From: Prevotella sp.
GTDB taxonomy: Bacteria > Bacteroidota > Bacteroidia > Bacteroidales > Bacteroidaceae
Assembly: GCA_016291495.1 (NCBI GenBank)
Contig: JAEEXI010000012.1
Coordinates: 1-64,000 of the forward strand
Reading direction: 5' to 3'
Length of the DNA stretch: 64,000 bases
Shown: one piece after another, positions 62,160 to 64,000 of the stretch
Position numbering within the stretch: the first letter of the stretch is position 1
Layout of the letters: each line of letters begins with the position of its first letter
Position numbers and translations under genes: made by a program
The notes under the pieces: model-generated
Told to the model about the DNA's origin: nothing
What the model saw: only the letters and a program-made list of their open reading frames with translations
The model's database searches: none

Positions 62160-62231
62160 GTGAAAAGTGAAGAGTGAAGAATTTGCTACCGCTATTGAGG
62201 AAAGCGATTTGGACGAAGTGAAAAGTGAAGA
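62160..62231. repeat. Heptad units between grpE and dnaJ
   Basis: GTGAAAA, GTGAAGA, GTGAAGA at 62160-62180, then GTGAAAA, GTGAAGA at 62218-62231, separated by 37 unique bases. They are the complement of the TCACTTT units before the tRNA cluster (9520-9547). Confidence 0.75.
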
Positions 62232-62238
62232 ATAGATA

Positions 62239-63402
62239 ATGGCACAAAAAAGAGACTACTACGAGGTGCTTGGCGTTGACAAGAACGCCACAGAAGACCA
62301 GATTAAGAAGGCGTACCGCACCATCGCCATCAAATACCACCCTGACCGCAACCCAGGCAATAAGGAAGCCGAGGAGAAATTCAAGGAGGCGGCTGAGGCT
62401 TATGACGTATTGCATGACCCCAAGAAACGTCAGCAGTACGACCAGTTCGGATTCAATGCTCCTGGAGCAGGCGGTTTCGACTTCGGCGGTTTCAACGCCA
62501 CCAGCATGAACATGGACGATATCTTCTCTATGTTTGGCGACATCTTCGGTGGTCGCGCAGGATTTGGCGGTTTCGGAGGCAATGCGCATCGCGGTCCCCA
62601 GCAGCATCGCGGTAGTGATCTTCGACTGAAAGTACGTCTTACCTTGGAGGAAATCGCGACCGGTGTTACGAAAAAATTCAAGGTACGTAAGGATATCCCT
62701 TGCTCCCACTGTCATGGAACTGGTGCTGAAGACGGTAGTGGTACAGAAAATTGTCCGACGTGTCACGGCAGCGGTGTGATTACTCATACTACCCAGAGTA
62801 TCTTCGGCATGATGCAGACGCAGGGTACCTGTCCTACCTGTGGCGGTACTGGACGCGTCATCAAGAACAAGTGTCACCAATGTGGCGGTACAGGTGTGGA
62901 GAAAGGTGAGGAAGTCGTTGAAATCAAGATTCCCGCAGGTGTCGCTGAGGGCATGATTATCAATGTTCCTGGCAAAGGTAACGCTGGACACAACAAGGGC
63001 GTCAACGGAGATATCCAAGTATTTGTGGAAGAGATAGAGGACGAGCGCTTCATCCGTGACGACAGCGACCTGATCTATAACCTGTTGCTCGACTTCCCGA
63101 CGGCAGCCCTGGGAGGCGATGTGGAGATTCCCACCATACAAGGTACCAAGCTGAGAGTGAAGATGGAACCTGGTACACAGCCAGGCAAGACACTCCGACT
63201 GAGAGGAAAGGGTCTGCCTGCCGTTCAGGGCTACGGACGCGGAAACGGCGATCTGGTTGTGAATATCAGCGTTTACATCCCCAAGACTTTGAGCCGTGAG
63301 GAGAAAGAAGCCATTGAACGCTTCAAGCAAAGCGACAACTTCAAGGGCGATGCCGCCACGAAGCGGTCTATCTTCCAACGCTTCAAGAATTATTTCAATT
63401 AG
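62239..63402 (+). CDS. dnaJ: Chaperone protein DnaJ
   Basis: DnaJ delivers substrates to DnaK and stimulates its ATPase. The 387-residue protein is full length. It has the J domain (about 4-70) with the essential HPD in YHPDRN, a Gly/Phe-rich region (about 75-120), the zinc domain with four CxxCxGxG repeats ([32 protein letters not shown]; about 155-225), and the C-terminal substrate-binding barrels. It shares the grpE transcript; dnaK is not in the window. folC follows after two bases. Confidence 0.98.
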   Translation: MAQKRDYYEVLGVDKNATEDQIKKAYRTIAIKYHPDRNPGNKEAEEKFKEAAEAYDVLHDPKKRQQYDQFGFNAPGAGGFDFGGFNATSMNMDDIFSMFGDIFGGRAGFGGFGGNAHRGPQQHRGSDLRLKVRLTLEEIATGVTKKFKVRKDIPCSHCHGTGAEDGSGTENCPTCHGSGVITHTTQSIFGMMQTQGTCPTCGGTGRVIKNKCHQCGGTGVEKGEEVVEIKIPAGVAEGMIINVPGKGNAGHNKGVNGDIQVFVEEIEDERFIRDDSDLIYNLLLDFPTAALGGDVEIPTIQGTKLRVKMEPGTQPGKTLRLRGKGLPAVQGYGRGNGDLVVNISVYIPKTLSREEKEAIERFKQSDNFKGDAATKRSIFQRFKNYFN

Positions 63403-63404
63403 GT

Positions 63405-64000
63405 ATGAACTACGAAGAGACCTGCGAATACCTGTATCATCAGATGCCCATGTTTGAACGACAGGGAGCATCTGGGTATAAAGAAGGTCTGAGCAATACG
63501 CTTGCGCTGGATGAACATTTCGGACATCCGCACAAGCGTTTTTCTACGATCCACGTCGGAGGAACCAACGGCAAGGGGTCTGTGTCGCATACCCTTGCGG
63601 CTGTTTTGCAGAAATGCGGCTACAAGGTAGGACTGTATACCTCTCCCCACCTGGTTGACTTCAGGGAGCGCATCCGCGTCAACGGCGAGATGATATCAGA
63701 AGACTATATGGTTGATTTCGTAGAACAGGAGCGCAGTTTCTTCGAGCCGCTCTCCCCTTCTTTCTTTGAGGTAACCACAGCAATGGCCTTCAAGTTTTTT
63801 GCCGACAAGCAGGTTGACATAGCCGTCATAGAGGTGGGACTGGGAGGCAGACTGGATTGTACGAACATCATTACCCCACTTGTCTCCGTCATCACCAATA
63901 TCAGTTTTGACCATACCCAATTCCTGGGCGACACTTTGTCGAAGATTGCCTCTGAGAAGGCGGGTATCATCAAGGAAGGCGTGCCTGTCGTCATTGGTGA
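63405..64000 (+). CDS. folC: Folylpolyglutamate synthase/dihydrofolate synthase (5' part)
   Basis: FolC adds glutamate to folates. The first 198 codons are present and the gene runs off the window. Visible features are the opening YEETCEYLYHQMPMFERQG, the P-loop GGTNGKGSVSHTL near residue 51, the omega-loop region LYTSPHLVDFRERIRVNG in outline (about 76-93), EVGLGGRLDCTNI near 146 and SFDHTQFLG near 166. Many Bacteroidota FolC proteins have this start. It begins two bases after the dnaJ stop, so it is probably co-transcribed with grpE-dnaJ. Confidence 0.93.
   Translation, partial: MNYEETCEYLYHQMPMFERQGASGYKEGLSNTLALDEHFGHPHKRFSTIHVGGTNGKGSVSHTLAAVLQKCGYKVGLYTSPHLVDFRERIRVNGEMISEDYMVDFVEQERSFFEPLSPSFFEVTTAMAFKFFADKQVDIAVIEVGLGGRLDCTNIITPLVSVITNISFDHTQFLGDTLSKIASEKAGIIKEGVPVVIG

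Noticed and set aside
62131..63471. 446-residue open frame on the minus strand opposite dnaJ
   Set aside because: It is a mirror of dnaJ, which has every domain and motif. The antisense frame has low-complexity composition, no family features and no promoter.

Overview
The window looks like a chromosomal segment of a Prevotella-type Bacteroidales (Prevotellaceae). The evidence is the recurring Bacteroidota promoter box TAnnTTTG (usually TACCTTTG) upstream of most transcription units, an atpD-first ATP synthase operon, a BspA-like leucine-rich-repeat surface protein, an HU/SPOR-type membrane protein, and protein sequences closest in style to Prevotella. The content is mostly core metabolism and information processing. 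I see no prophage, insertion sequence, CRISPR array or biosynthetic cluster.

Layout. 1-2.1 kb: HxlR regulator, FKBP isomerase and an unrecognised 265-residue protein preceded by an 11-bp periodic repeat array. 2.1-9.5 kb: pyruvate phosphate dikinase (ppdK), tagaturonate reductase (uxaB) and a UvrA. 9.6-10.3 kb: tRNA-Thr, -Gly, -Ser and -Glu. 10.3-17.1 kb: Crp-type regulator, lepA, an FNT-family transporter with a small lipoprotein, yebC and pheT. 17.1-24.9 kb: a repeat/ncRNA-like gap, then the whole ATP synthase operon (atpD-atpC-small membrane protein-atpB-E-F-H-A-G). 25-34.9 kb: nhaD-pfkA, rfbC-lipoprotein, a divergent HU/SPOR-FHA pair, then a fur-purA-hisS-CE12 esterase-membrane protein run. 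35-40 kb: AraC regulator-dipeptidyl peptidase III-HEAT protein, YihY protein, and RNase P RNA. 40.1-47.1 kb: lon-tgt-lptF/G-DEAD helicase, a small-RNA candidate, rplU-rpmA. 47.2-54.2 kb: leucine operon (leuA-leuC-leuD-second leuA/cimA-like gene-leuB-TPR protein) preceded by a leader-peptide attenuator. 54.3-64 kb: BspA-like protein, a repeat-rich gap, alanine dehydrogenase, an ABC-F protein, and grpE-dnaJ-folC (cut by the window end).

The most interesting signals are non-coding. Two degenerate arrays keep a perfect 11-bp register (1068-1210 and 58109-58295). A family of 7-bp tandem repeats occurs in gaps and also inside coding sequences (uvrA, leuC, the second leuA-like gene). A leu attenuator has a clear leader peptide and mutually exclusive stems. 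A perfect sigma-54 -24/-12 element sits before grpE-dnaJ. Several starts lie so close to their promoter box that they look leaderless. Among the proteins, the ABC-F ATPase has one complete and one fully degenerate composite ATP site, and Tgt has lost most of its zinc ligands.
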